In this document: positions 39,335 through 48,294 of the stretch, one piece after another
Layout of the letters: the number at the start of each line of letters is the position of its first letter
Numbering within the stretch: the stretch's first letter is position 1
Source of the DNA: Saccharopolyspora kobensis
Lineage (GTDB): Bacteria > Actinomycetota > Actinomycetes > Mycobacteriales > Pseudonocardiaceae
Length of the DNA stretch: 64,000 nt
NCBI RefSeq assembly: GCF_900108315.1
Contig: NZ_FNVB01000008.1
Location: forward strand, 123,581 to 187,580
Reading direction: 5' to 3'
Made by a program: the position numbers and the translations under genes
Notes under the pieces: generated by a model
What the model was told of the DNA's origin: nothing
What the model saw: only the letters and a program-made list of their open reading frames with translations
Database searches by the model: none

Positions 39335-40948
39335 TCACATCCGGAAGACGCCGTAGGAGATGTCTTCCAGCGGGGCGTTGGCCGCCGCCGAGATCGCCAG
39401 GCCGAGGACCGTGCGGGTCTGCTTCGGGTCGATGACCCCGTCGTCCCACAGGCGGGCCGTCGCGTAGTACGGGTGGCCCTGGTGCTCGTACTGGTCGCGG
39501 ATCGGCTGCTTGAACGCCTCCTCCGCCTCGGCCGGCCAGTCCTCGCCGCGCGCGTCGAGCTGGTCGCGGCGGACCGTGGCCAGCACCGATGCGGCCTGCT
39601 CACCGCCCATCACCGAGATCCGCGCGTTCGGCCACATCCACATGAAGCGCGGCGAGTACGCCCGGCCGCACATCGAGTAGTTGCCCGCGCCGAAGGAACC
39701 GCCGATCACCACGGTGAACTTGGGGACGCGGGCGCAGGCCACCGCGGTGACCATCTTCGCGCCGTGCTTGGCGATGCCGCCGGCCTCGTACTCCTTGCCG
39801 ACCATGAAGCCGGAGATGTTCTGCAGGAACACCAGCGGGATCGAGCGCTTGTCGCACAGCTCGATGAAGTGCGCGCCCTTGAGCGCCGACTCGCTGAACA
39901 GGATCCCGTTGTTGGCGATGATGCCCACCGGGTGCCCGTGGATGCGGGCGAAGCCGGTGACCAGCGTCTGGCCGTACTCCTGCTTGAACTCGGCGAACCG
40001 GCTGCCGTCGACGATGCGGGCGATCACCTCGCGCACGTCGTAGGGCGTGCGGCTGTCGGTCGGTACCACGCCGTAGAGCTCGTCCGGATCGACCACCGGC
40101 GCTTCGACCGGCGCGACGTCCCAGGGCCGGGACGCCCGCGGGCCGAGGGTGCTGACGATGGAGCGGACGATGCGCAGCGCGTCGGCGTCATCGGCGGCCA
40201 GGTGGTCGGTGACGCCGGAGGTGCGGCTGTGCAGCTCACCGCCGCCCAGCTCCTCAGCGGTCACCTCGGCGCCGGTCGCGGCCTTCACCAGCGGCGGGCC
40301 GCCGAGGAAGATGGTGCCCTGGTCGCGGACGATCACCGCCTCGTCGCTCATCGCCGGGACGTAGGCGCCGCCCGCTGTGCACGAGCCGAGCACGGCGGCG
40401 ATCTGCGGGATGCCGCGGGCCGACATCGTCGCCTGGTTGTAGAAGATCCGGCCGAAGTGCTCGCGGTCCGGGAAGACCTCGTCCTGCCTGGGCAGGAACG
40501 CGCCGCCCGAGTCCACCAGGTACAGGCAGGGCAGGTTGTTGTGCAGCGCGACTTCCTGCGCCCGCAGGTGCTTCTTCACCGTGAGCGGGTAGTAGGTGCC
40601 GCCCTTGACCGTGGCGTCGTTGGCCACCACCACGCATTCGCGGCCGGAGACCCGGCCGACGCCGGTGATGATGCCCGCCGAGGGCGCCTCGTCGTCGTAG
40701 AGGCCGTGCGCGGCCAGCGGCGAGAGCTCCAGGAACGGCGAGCCGCGGTCGAGCAGCGCGTCGACCCGGTCGCGGGGCAGCAGCTTGCCGCGCTCGACGT
40801 GCCGGATCCGGGCCTTCTCCGGCCCGCCGAGGCGAGTGCGGGCGAGCTGGGCGTTGAGGTCCTCGACGAGCTTCGCGTGCTGCTCGGTGTAGCGGGCGAA
40901 CTCCGCCGAGTCCGGATCCGCGGTCGTGCGCAGGGCGGGCGCATCCAT
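39335..40948 (-). CDS. Acyl-CoA carboxylase beta subunit (carboxyltransferase)
   Basis: A 537-residue carboxyltransferase of the AccD/PCC/MCC type with two crotonase-like halves. The first has the acyl-CoA region LYLVDSGGAFLPRQDEVFPD and GSCTAGGAYVPAMSDE; the second has ISGFMVGKEYEAGGIAKHGA and VVIGGSFGAGNYSMCGRAY, which resemble methylcrotonyl-CoA carboxylase beta more than AccD5-type enzymes. It transfers CO2 from carboxybiotin to the acyl-CoA. ATG 40948 follows GGAAGG by 11 bases; GTG 40957 is an alternative. First gene of the operon, divergent from tetR. Confidence 0.93.
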   Translation of the reverse strand: MDAPALRTTADPDSAEFARYTEQHAKLVEDLNAQLARTRLGGPEKARIRHVERGKLLPRDRVDALLDRGSPFLELSPLAAHGLYDDEAPSAGIITGVGRVSGRECVVVANDATVKGGTYYPLTVKKHLRAQEVALHNNLPCLYLVDSGGAFLPRQDEVFPDREHFGRIFYNQATMSARGIPQIAAVLGSCTAGGAYVPAMSDEAVIVRDQGTIFLGGPPLVKAATGAEVTAEELGGGELHSRTSGVTDHLAADDADALRIVRSIVSTLGPRASRPWDVAPVEAPVVDPDELYGVVPTDSRTPYDVREVIARIVDGSRFAEFKQEYGQTLVTGFARIHGHPVGIIANNGILFSESALKGAHFIELCDKRSIPLVFLQNISGFMVGKEYEAGGIAKHGAKMVTAVACARVPKFTVVIGGSFGAGNYSMCGRAYSPRFMWMWPNARISVMGGEQAASVLATVRRDQLDARGEDWPAEAEEAFKQPIRDQYEHQGHPYYATARLWDDGVIDPKQTRTVLGLAISAAANAPLEDISYGVFRM

Positions 40949-40971
40949 GCGGGGCACACCTTCCACCGGAG

Positions 40972-41012
40972 GTTAGTCATCGTTAACGCGACCGATGTTA
41001 ACGATGACTAAC
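40972..41012. promoter_or_regulatory. TetR operator, perfect inverted repeat
   Basis: GTTAGTCATCGTTAAC (40972-40987) and GTTAACGATGACTAAC (40997-41012) are exact inverted arms with a nine-base spacer. They lie between the carboxylase operon and tetR. Each arm ends in the palindrome GTTAAC. Confidence 0.88.
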
Positions 41013-41036
41013 CCGGTTCGTCTAGCATCGACCCCG

Positions 41037-41609
41037 ATGCCCACCGATTCAGCCAAGCCGTCCCGCCGCGAGCAGATCCTCGCCGCGGCGGCGGAGAAGT
41101 TCGCCCGCGCCGGGTTCCACGGGGTCGGCATCGACGACATCGGCAGCGCCGTGGGCATCTCCGGACCCGCGCTGTACCGGCACTTCCGCAGCAAGGACGC
41201 GATGCTGGCGGAGCTGCTGACCGGCATCAGCGACCGGCTGCTGCGCGGCGGCCAGGACCGCGTCGGCGAGGCGGCCGACCCGCACGACGCGCTGGACCGC
41301 CTGGTGCGCTGGCACGTCGAGTTCGCCCTGGGCAACCCGGCGCTGATCACCGTGCACATGCGCGATCTGGACAGCCTCGCCGACGACGACCGGCACAAGG
41401 TCCGCGAGCTGCAGCGCAGCTACGTGGAGGTGTGGGTGGACGTGCTGTGCCGGATCCGCCCGGAACTACCGCGCCCGACGGCCCGCGCGGCGGCGCACGC
41501 GGTGTTCGGCCTGATCAACTCGACGCCCTACAGCGCGCACCTGGACACCGAGGCGATGTCCCGCCTGCTGCACGCGATGGCTCTCGGCGCCGTCGAACGC
41601 GCCATCTGA
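41037..41609 (+). CDS. TetR-family regulator of the acyl-CoA carboxylase operon
   Basis: A 190-residue TetR protein with HTH GIDDIGSAVGISGPALYRHF and a C-terminal ligand domain of the acyl-CoA-responsive type. It is divergent from the carboxylase operon, with a 16-base-arm operator in between, so it almost certainly controls that operon, probably derepressed by an acyl-CoA (inferred). ATG 41037 is chosen: upstream ATG codons at 40995 and 41004 lie in the operator, and TAGCAT (41023-41028) is eight bases before 41037. Confidence 0.88.
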   Translation: MPTDSAKPSRREQILAAAAEKFARAGFHGVGIDDIGSAVGISGPALYRHFRSKDAMLAELLTGISDRLLRGGQDRVGEAADPHDALDRLVRWHVEFALGNPALITVHMRDLDSLADDDRHKVRELQRSYVEVWVDVLCRIRPELPRPTARAAAHAVFGLINSTPYSAHLDTEAMSRLLHAMALGAVERAI

Positions 41610-41766
41610 GACCCCACCCGACGCAGTCGCCTCCCGGAGCAGCACCGTGCGAGGCACCTCTCCGCGCTGCCTCCGCAAGGACTTCCACGACCGGTGATTG
41701 CCGGGGCGCGGGAGTGGGTAGGAACAGGGACACGGCCAGCCCGGACCCGAGCCGCTGGAGGCGTGG

Positions 41767-43464
41767 ATGGCCAGCACCTGGGTCGAACCCAAACCGATTC
41801 CCACACGGGCGCGCACCACGCGGCGGCAGCGCAAGGGCGAGCACCTCGTGCCGTGGCTGCGCACCACCGATCCCAAGCAGATCGGGGTCCTCTACCTGCT
41901 CACGTCGTTCGCCTTCTTCATCGCGGGCGGGGTGATGGCGCTGCTGATCCGCGGCGAGCTGGCCTCGCCGGGGCTGCAGTTCCTGTCCCAGGAGCAGTAC
42001 AACCAGCTGTTCACCATGCACGGCACGGTGATGTTGCTGCTGTTCGCCACCCCGGTCATCTTCGGCTTCGCCAACGTGGTGCTGCCGCTGCAGATCGGGG
42101 CGCCGGACGTGGCGTTCCCGCGGCTGAACGCGCTGTCGTACTGGCTGTTCCTGTTCGGCGGGCTGATCGTGATCAGCGGGTTCGTGCTGCCCAACGGCGC
42201 GGCCGACTTCGGCTGGACGGCGTACGCGCCGCTGTCGCGCTCGTTCAGCCCGGGGCCCGGCGGGGACGTGTGGGCGGCCGGGCTGATCGTCAGCGGGCTC
42301 GGCACGATCCTCGGCTCGGTCAACATGATCACCACGCTGGTGTGCCTGCGCTGCCCCGGCATGACGATGTGGCGGCTGCCGATCTTCTGCTGGAACGTGC
42401 TGGCCACCAGCCTGCTGGTGCTGATGGCGTTCCCGGTGCTGACCGCGGCGCTGTTCGGGCTGCTGATCGACCGGCACCTCGGCGGGCACGCGTTCGACCC
42501 GGCCCACGGCGGCGCGATCCTGTACCAGCACCTGTTCTGGTTCTTCGGTCACCCGGAGGTCTACATCGTGGCGTTGCCGTTCTTCGGCATCGTCACCGAG
42601 ATCCTGCCGGTGTTCAGCCGCAAACCGCTGTTCGGCTACACCGGGCTGGTGCTGGCCACGATGACGATCATGGGCCTGTCCGCGATCGTGTGGGCGCACC
42701 ACATGTTCGCCACCGGCGCGGTGCTGCTGCCGTTCTTCTCCTTCGCCACGTTCCTGATCGCGGTGCCGACCGGCATCAAGTTCTTCAACTGGATCGGCAC
42801 CATGTGGCACGGCAGGGTGACCTTCGAGTCGCCGATGCTGTTCTCCGTCGGGTTCCTGGTGACGTTCCTGCTCGGCGGGCTGACCGGGGTCATCCTGGCC
42901 GCGCCGCCGCTGGACTTCCACGTCACCGACACCTACTTCGTGGTGGCGCACTTCCACTACGTGCTGTTCGGCACCATCGTGTTCGCGGTGTTCGCGGGCG
43001 TGTACTTCTGGTTCCCGAAGATGACCGGCCGGATGATGGACGAGCGGCTGGGCAAGCTGCACTTCTGGCTGACCTTCGTCGGCTTCCACCTGACGTTCCT
43101 GGTGCAGCACTGGCTGGGCGCCGAGGGCATGCCGCGCCGCTACGCCGACTACCTGACGACCGACGGCTTCACCGCGCTGAACGTGGTCTCCACCATCGGC
43201 GCTTTCGTGCTGGGCGGCTCGATGCTGCCGTTCCTCTACAACGTGTTCAAGAGCTACCGGTTCGGGACGGTGGCCGGGGTGGACGACCCGTGGGGGCACG
43301 GGAACTCGCTGGAGTGGGCGACCTCCTGCCCGCCGCCGCGGCACAACTTCACCTCGCTGCCGCGAGTGCGCTCGATCCGCCCGGCCTTCGAACTGCACTA
43401 CCCGCACATGGCCGAGCGCCTGGAGGCGGAAGCGCACGTCACGCTGAGGCACGGGCGCCGGTGA
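41767..43464 (+). CDS. ctaD: Cytochrome c oxidase subunit I
   Basis: A 565-residue aa3-type oxidase subunit with 12 membrane helices. Metal ligands visible are His85 (TMHGT, low-spin haem), His262 with cross-linked Tyr266 (GHPEVY, CuB), His311 and His312 (CuB), His395 (high-spin haem) and His397 (low-spin haem) in AHFHYVLFG. It reduces O2 and pumps protons. GGAGG is six bases before the ATG. Oddly, no subunit II, III or haem-A genes lie nearby, so this is a stand-alone copy, possibly a paralogue used under particular conditions. Confidence 0.96.
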   Translation: MASTWVEPKPIPTRARTTRRQRKGEHLVPWLRTTDPKQIGVLYLLTSFAFFIAGGVMALLIRGELASPGLQFLSQEQYNQLFTMHGTVMLLLFATPVIFGFANVVLPLQIGAPDVAFPRLNALSYWLFLFGGLIVISGFVLPNGAADFGWTAYAPLSRSFSPGPGGDVWAAGLIVSGLGTILGSVNMITTLVCLRCPGMTMWRLPIFCWNVLATSLLVLMAFPVLTAALFGLLIDRHLGGHAFDPAHGGAILYQHLFWFFGHPEVYIVALPFFGIVTEILPVFSRKPLFGYTGLVLATMTIMGLSAIVWAHHMFATGAVLLPFFSFATFLIAVPTGIKFFNWIGTMWHGRVTFESPMLFSVGFLVTFLLGGLTGVILAAPPLDFHVTDTYFVVAHFHYVLFGTIVFAVFAGVYFWFPKMTGRMMDERLGKLHFWLTFVGFHLTFLVQHWLGAEGMPRRYADYLTTDGFTALNVVSTIGAFVLGGSMLPFLYNVFKSYRFGTVAGVDDPWGHGNSLEWATSCPPPRHNFTSLPRVRSIRPAFELHYPHMAERLEAEAHVTLRHGRR

Positions 43465-43477
43465 GGCGATGAAGGCC

Positions 43478-43561
43478 CCGTTTCCGCTGGTAATGGGCCG
43501 TGAGTGCTTTGGGGTGCTATAGCGCCTAAAAGGACTCACGGCTCCTGAACAGCGGAAACGG
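43478..43561. repeat. Family C inverted repeat copy 2, nested in a longer palindrome
   Basis: The core is CCGTGAGTGCTTTGGGG, then TGCTATAGCGCC, then ACTCACGG (43498-43542). It lies between outer arms CCGTTTCCGCTG and CAGCGGAAACGG. It sits 15-100 bases past the ctaD stop and may terminate it. Confidence 0.75.
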
Positions 43562-43614
43562 AGCCGGATCGGGCGATCGGCGGCGGCCGGGCGGGCCGGT
43601 GGTTAGATGCTCGC

Positions 43615-44076
43615 GTGGCCGCTGAATCCCCGGGGATCGCGTTCCTGCTCAGCCAGCTCGGCGCGCAGGCCGCGACGCAGTTCGGCGCGCGCGTCGAGGA
43701 GCTCGGGCTGACACCTCCGCTGGTCGGCGTGCTGCGGATGATCTCGGCCCAGCCCGGCCTCAGCCAGCAGCAGCTGGCCGGCGAGCTGGGCCTGCTGCCG
43801 AGCAAGGTGGTGGCCTTCGTCGACGACCTGGAGCACCGCGGTCTGGTCACCCGCACCCGCGGCACCCGCGACCGGCGCGTCCAGCACCTGACCCTGACCG
43901 CCGGGGGAACCGAGCTGCTGGACGAGGTGATCGAGGTGGGTGCCCGGCACGAGGACGCCTTCTGCCAGGCCCTGGCCCCGGACGAGCGAGCGCAGCTCAA
44001 AGCGCTTCTGGAGCACTTGGCCCGGAGCCACGAGCTGGCTCCGGGCGTGCACCCCGGCTACCGCTGGATCCGCTGA
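43615..44076 (+). CDS. MarR-family regulator
   Basis: A 153-residue MarR protein: winged helix GLSQQQLAGELGLLPSKVVAFVDDLEHRGLVTRTRGTRDRRVQHL flanked by dimerisation helices. TTAGAT ends six bases before the GTG, so it could be leaderless. Its target is unknown: ctaD is upstream on the same strand and the arylsulfotransferase-like gene is convergent. Confidence 0.88.
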   Translation: MAAESPGIAFLLSQLGAQAATQFGARVEELGLTPPLVGVLRMISAQPGLSQQQLAGELGLLPSKVVAFVDDLEHRGLVTRTRGTRDRRVQHLTLTAGGTELLDEVIEVGARHEDAFCQALAPDERAQLKALLEHLARSHELAPGVHPGYRWIR

Positions 44077-44087
44077 CCCGGCGGTGC

Positions 44088-45494
44088 TCACGAGTCCTTG
44101 ACGACCTCCGAGCGGGCCAGCACCTGGCCGTTGGCGTCGAGGGCTTCGACCGCCGCGTAGTCCTCCGCGGCCGGCAGGTCGGCAGCGGTTTCGAAGCCCG
44201 TCTTCGGGACGTCCGCTACCGGCCGGAGCTGGTCCGGCGCCGGGCCGGCGAGGACGCGCCAGGCGCGGGCCTCGGTGGCGCCGTTCCAGCTCGCGTACAC
44301 CGTCGGAGTCCCGTCGTCGGCGTTCATCGCGGCCACCGGGGGCTCGGTGGGCGTGCCGGTCCAGGGCAGGCGGAAGGCCCGGTAGGACGGCATGTTGTCG
44401 CCGAACGAGCCGTGCAGCGCCACCGCGCCGGTCTCGTCGAACTCGGTGAACTCCGGCTGCGATCCCCAGCCGACGAAGCTGTTGCCGCCGGCCAGCACCT
44501 GGTGGCCGCCCTGGCTGACGCTCGTGGCGCCACCGGGGTGGGTGAAGTCGCGCACCACGCGGGCCGTGCGCGCGGCCTGGTCGACTTCGAGGACCAGGGC
44601 CCGGGAGGCCGGTCCGGGCTCGCTGGCCGCGTTGTCGAACAGGCTCATGGTGCCGTCCGGGTGCCAGCGCGCGTCGTGCTGCCGCCCGAACACCGCGTCC
44701 GGATCGAGCGCGAAGTCGCTGCGCTTGCCGCCGAGCCGCCACTGCACCCCGCCGGTGGCGCGGTCCAGCTGGTAGATCGCATCGGTGTGGCGCGCGGAGA
44801 TCAGCAGGTTGCCGTTGGCGTCCTCGGTGACCGAGTTGAGGTGGATGTAGTCGTAGGGCGCCGCGGGATCCTCCGGGACCGGCACCGTCGACTCGTCGAG
44901 CGCCACGTGGTCCAGGCTGCGCCAGTCGAACAGCACCTCACCGGTGGCGATGTCGATCTCCTGGACGACGCCTTCCACTACGGGCCGGTCGAGCTGCACG
45001 GTGCGGTAGGCGATCAGCAGCGCCGTGTCCCGCGGCGTGATGATCATCTCGTGCAGGTCGGCGCGCAGGCCGCCACCCGCCCGGACAGTGCCCACCTGCT
45101 GGTAGGAGCGGTCCAGCAGGACGTACTCGCCCTCGCCGTAGCCCGGCCGCGGCGCGCCCTGCCACCAGGTCAGCACCGGTTCGCCGCGGTAGGTCTGGGC
45201 CTTGAAGTCCATCGTGAACAGCTTGGCGCCGTCGCCGACCGGCTGGAACCAGACGGGCTGGCCCGCGTCGTCGATGATCATCGGCCCGCTCTGGGCGGCG
45301 GTGCCGTGCGGCGCGAGGAAGATGCTGCCGGGTTCGGTGCCGTTGGCCGGGGTGTCGATCCGCACCACCGGCGGGCTCAGATCCGGCCGGGTGATGAAGC
45401 GGTGCGGCTCCGGTGGCGCGGCCGCGCCGGAGGCGGTGCTCGCCACCAGCAGTGCCAGCGCCGCGAACACGACCGCGACGACCTTCGAGCGCAT
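44088..45494 (-). CDS. Secreted arylsulfotransferase-like beta-propeller
   Basis: A 468-residue protein with a signal peptide (MRSKVVAVVFAALALLVAST, cleavage near SGAAA). A long beta-propeller follows with the conserved blocks LTWWQG, LHEMIITPRDTALLIAYRTV, YDYIHLNSVTEDANGNLLIS and GRQHDARWHPDGTMSLFDN, typical of the Arylsulfotransferase_2 (ASST) group. The catalytic-His region of ASST would be in the DLHEM and QHDAR motifs. Bacterial ASSTs move sulfate between phenols outside the cell; activity here is unproven. GGAGGGG lies before the ATG. Confidence 0.87.
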   Translation of the reverse strand: MRSKVVAVVFAALALLVASTASGAAAPPEPHRFITRPDLSPPVVRIDTPANGTEPGSIFLAPHGTAAQSGPMIIDDAGQPVWFQPVGDGAKLFTMDFKAQTYRGEPVLTWWQGAPRPGYGEGEYVLLDRSYQQVGTVRAGGGLRADLHEMIITPRDTALLIAYRTVQLDRPVVEGVVQEIDIATGEVLFDWRSLDHVALDESTVPVPEDPAAPYDYIHLNSVTEDANGNLLISARHTDAIYQLDRATGGVQWRLGGKRSDFALDPDAVFGRQHDARWHPDGTMSLFDNAASEPGPASRALVLEVDQAARTARVVRDFTHPGGATSVSQGGHQVLAGGNSFVGWGSQPEFTEFDETGAVALHGSFGDNMPSYRAFRLPWTGTPTEPPVAAMNADDGTPTVYASWNGATEARAWRVLAGPAPDQLRPVADVPKTGFETAADLPAAEDYAAVEALDANGQVLARSEVVKDS

Positions 45495-45860
45495 CGGCCC
45501 CTCCGTGGAGAGCGGGGATGGGTCGCGTCGAGGGCTATCACCGGTCGACTCGCGGTAGGTAGTCAGTTGCGAAAAGTTTCCACGTTTTCCCCGTTTGCCA
45601 GACCGCACAGCGCGAGCGGCCGGGAAATGTGCGGAACGCACCGTTTGGAATCCACAGTGGACTAATGAATTCGGTGCCAGAGCTGAACGTGGCGCGGTTC
45701 ATAACCGGTTCAGGAACACCGGGGCGCCGGGATACTGTTGAGCACAACTGGGAACGCCTGCGTGAGCCGTTCCACCTCCCCGCCCCGACGAGCCGCTCCG
45801 GCGTGCGCGCGGTGGGGTGATCGCACACCGTCCGGCACGTTCCGTCTCAGGGGGATTTCC
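45495..45860. other. Divergent intergenic region
   Basis: About 366 bases between the arylsulfotransferase-like gene and the MFS gene. It is more AT-rich than coding DNA and includes GTTCATAACCGGTTCAGGAAC-type symmetry at 45697-45717, a possible operator. No gene is seen. Confidence 0.4.
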
Positions 45861-47057
45861 TTGCCCATTGCCCTGCTGGCCCTGGCCATCGCCGCATTCG
45901 GGATCGGGACGACCGAGTTCGTGATGATGGGCCTGCTGCCCGAGGTCGCCACCGACCTGCAGGTGTCCATCCCGGACGCGGGCGGTTACATCTCGCTGTA
46001 CGCGCTCGGCGTGGTGATCGGTGCGCCGCTGCTGACCATTCTCGGCATGCGCGCTCGGCGCAAGGCGATGCTGCTGAGCATGCTGGTGCTGTTCACCGCC
46101 GGGAACCTGTTCTCCGCGTTCGCCCCCACGCACGAGCTGCTGCTGACCGCCCGATTCGTCGCCGGGCTGCCGCACGGCACGTTCTTCGGCATCGGCGCCG
46201 TCGTCGCGGCCGGGCTGGTCGCCGCCGACAAGCGCGGGCAGGCCATCTCGATGATGTTCATCGGCCTGACGGTGGCCAACATCGTCGGCGTGCCGATCGG
46301 CACGCTGCTCGGCCAGGCGCTCGGCTGGCGGTGGGCGTTCGGCCTGGTCGCGGTGATCGGCGTGGTCGCGCTGGCCGCCGTCGCCGCGCTGGTGCCCGCC
46401 CAGCCCAAGCCCACCGACGTCAGCCTGCGCGGCGAGCTGCGCGCGTTCCGCCGCCCGCAGGTGTGGCTGGCGTTCGCCGTGGTGGTCTTCGGCTTCGCCG
46501 CGACCTTCTCCTTCTACAGCTACATCAAGCCGGTGCTCACCGACGTGACCGGCTACTCGGCGACCGCGGTCACCCCGCTGCTGGCGCTGTTCGGCGTCGG
46601 CATGACCGTCGGCACCGCGCTCGGCGGGCGGCTCGCGGACCGCAACCCGATGCGGACGCTGTACGTCTTCCTCACCGCGCTCGCCGCCTCTCTCGGCCTG
46701 TTCGTGTTCACCGCGCACAGCGCCGTGCTGGCGCCGATCACCGTGTTCCTGATCGGCGCGACCGGCTTCGCGGCCATCCCGAGCATCCAGGCGCGGATCC
46801 TGGACCAGGCGAAGGAAGCGCCCGCGCTGGGCTCGGCGAGCATCCAGTCCACCTTCAACATCGCCAACTCGCTGGGCGCCTACCTCGGCGGCCTGGTCAT
46901 CGCGGCCGGGCTGGGCCTGACCGCGCCGAGCTGGGTCGGCGCCCTGCTGGCCATCGTCGGCCTCGGCTTCGCGCTGCTGTCGGGCTGGCTGGACCGCCGA
47001 CCGCGGCCCGCCGGGACGGTCGCCGCGCAGCCCGCCGAGACCGTCGAGATCGGCTGA
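45861..47057 (+). CDS. MFS exporter, DHA1 (AraJ-like) family
   Basis: A 398-residue protein with 12 hydrophobic helices beginning directly at the TTG start (IALLALAIAAFGIGTTEFVM). The TTEFVMMGLLPEVATDLQVSIPDAGGYISLYALGVVIGAP block is typical of the AraJ/YdhP arabinose- and drug-efflux group. AGGGGGA lies five bases before TTG 45861; the upstream open frame is rejected as it lacks a site. No regulator is adjacent. Confidence 0.88.
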   Translation: MPIALLALAIAAFGIGTTEFVMMGLLPEVATDLQVSIPDAGGYISLYALGVVIGAPLLTILGMRARRKAMLLSMLVLFTAGNLFSAFAPTHELLLTARFVAGLPHGTFFGIGAVVAAGLVAADKRGQAISMMFIGLTVANIVGVPIGTLLGQALGWRWAFGLVAVIGVVALAAVAALVPAQPKPTDVSLRGELRAFRRPQVWLAFAVVVFGFAATFSFYSYIKPVLTDVTGYSATAVTPLLALFGVGMTVGTALGGRLADRNPMRTLYVFLTALAASLGLFVFTAHSAVLAPITVFLIGATGFAAIPSIQARILDQAKEAPALGSASIQSTFNIANSLGAYLGGLVIAAGLGLTAPSWVGALLAIVGLGFALLSGWLDRRPRPAGTVAAQPAETVEIG

Positions 47058-47240
47058 CCGGGTGCCACACGGGTCACTCGCGGAACACTTCCTGGGCGAT
47101 CGCGCGGTGGGTGAAATACGGTGGCCTGCGGTACGGGCCACACCGCGTGGCGGGAATCCACGATCGACTGGATCGGTTCCACCTGGTGCCGGCTCCTCGG
47201 AGTCGGCGACGAACGCGATACGGCGGAGGACATCACCCAC

Positions 47241-48077
47241 ATGACTCAGGTTCCGAACATCACGCTGAACACCGGCGCAGCGATGCCGCAGCTCGGCTAC
47301 GGCGTCTTCCAGGTGCCGGCCGACGAGGTCGTCGCACCGGTGAAGTCGGCGCTGGAGGCCGGTTACCGCAGCATCGACACCGCCGCGGTGTACGGCAACG
47401 AGGAGGGCGTGGGCCGGGCGATCGCCGAATCGGGCATCGCGCGCGAGGACCTGTTCGTCACCACCAAGCTCTGGAACGACAAGCAGGGCCACGACAGCGC
47501 GCTGAAGGCCTTCGACGAGAGCCTGGAGCGGCTCGGCCTAGAGTACGTCGACCTGTACCTGATCCACTGGCCGGTCGCCGCCAAGGACAAGTACGTCGAC
47601 ACCTGGAAGGCGTTCCAGAAGCTGTACGACGAGGGCCGCGCCAAGGCGATCGGCGTGTCGAACTTCCAGATCCCGCACCTGCGGCGGCTGCTCGACGAGA
47701 CCGACGTGGTGCCCGCGGTGAACCAGATCGAGCTGCACCCGAACCTGCCGCAGGCGGAGCTGCGCGCCTTCCACGCCGAGCACGGCATCGCCACCGAGGC
47801 GTGGAGCCCGCTGGGCCAGGGCAAGGGCCTGCTGGACGACACGACGCTGGCCTCGCTGGGCGAGAAGTACGGCAAGAGCCCGGCGCAGATCGTGCTGCGC
47901 TGGCACCTGCAGCTGGGCAACGTGGTGATCCCGAAGTCGGTCACCCCGTCGCGGATCAAGGAGAACATCGAGGTCTTCGACTTCGAGCTGGCCGACGACG
48001 ACGTCGCGGCGATCACCGCGCTGCGCACCGACGTCCGCGTCGGCCCCGACCCGGACACCTTCGCGGCCGGCGCCTGA
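47241..48077 (+). CDS. Aldo/keto reductase (2,5-diketogluconate reductase type)
   Basis: A 278-residue (beta/alpha)8 NADPH-dependent reductase of the AKR5 type: catalytic Asp in RSIDTAAVYGNE, Tyr of that motif, Lys in VTTKLWN, His in LYLIHWP, and the cofactor motif IPKSVTPSRIKEN. It reduces aldehydes or ketones such as methylglyoxal. GGAGGA is upstream of the ATG. A strong terminator follows, then a 139-bp palindromic element. Confidence 0.93.
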   Translation: MTQVPNITLNTGAAMPQLGYGVFQVPADEVVAPVKSALEAGYRSIDTAAVYGNEEGVGRAIAESGIAREDLFVTTKLWNDKQGHDSALKAFDESLERLGLEYVDLYLIHWPVAAKDKYVDTWKAFQKLYDEGRAKAIGVSNFQIPHLRRLLDETDVVPAVNQIELHPNLPQAELRAFHAEHGIATEAWSPLGQGKGLLDDTTLASLGEKYGKSPAQIVLRWHLQLGNVVIPKSVTPSRIKENIEVFDFELADDDVAAITALRTDVRVGPDPDTFAAGA

Positions 48078-48088
48078 CCGGCCGGACC

Positions 48089-48127
48089 CGACGGCCCGCC
48101 CGCCACCACCGGCGCGGCGGGCCGTCG
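48089..48127 (+). terminator. Hairpin terminator after the aldo/keto reductase
   Basis: CGACGGCCCGCC (48089-48100) pairs exactly with GGCGGGCCGTCG (48116-48127). Confidence 0.75.
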
Positions 48128-48145
48128 CGCTTCCAGCGACGATCC

Positions 48146-48284
48146 GCAATTTCAATTGAAATCACACATCCAATTTCAATTGAAGTTGCACGTCCTCCGG
48201 CGTGTCGCGGCCCGACACGCCGACAGGTGTCGGAATCTCCGCAATTTCAATGGAAATCAGACGTCTGATTTCCATTGAAATTGC
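48146..48284. repeat. 139-bp AT-rich composite palindromic element, family B copy 2
   Basis: Two 44-base units (48146-48189, 48241-48284) flank a hairpin (GGCGTGTCG/CGACACGCC near 48199-48221). The spacing of 95 bases from unit to unit and the total length equal those of 6559-6697. The second unit is perfectly palindromic. It lies between two convergent genes and ends 10 bases before the monooxygenase stop. Confidence 0.9.
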
Positions 48285-48294
48285 GACGGAGCCG

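Noticed and set aside
41515..43539. 674-codon frame antisense to ctaD
   Set aside because: His/Gln/Arg-rich reverse-complement artefact of a membrane protein gene.
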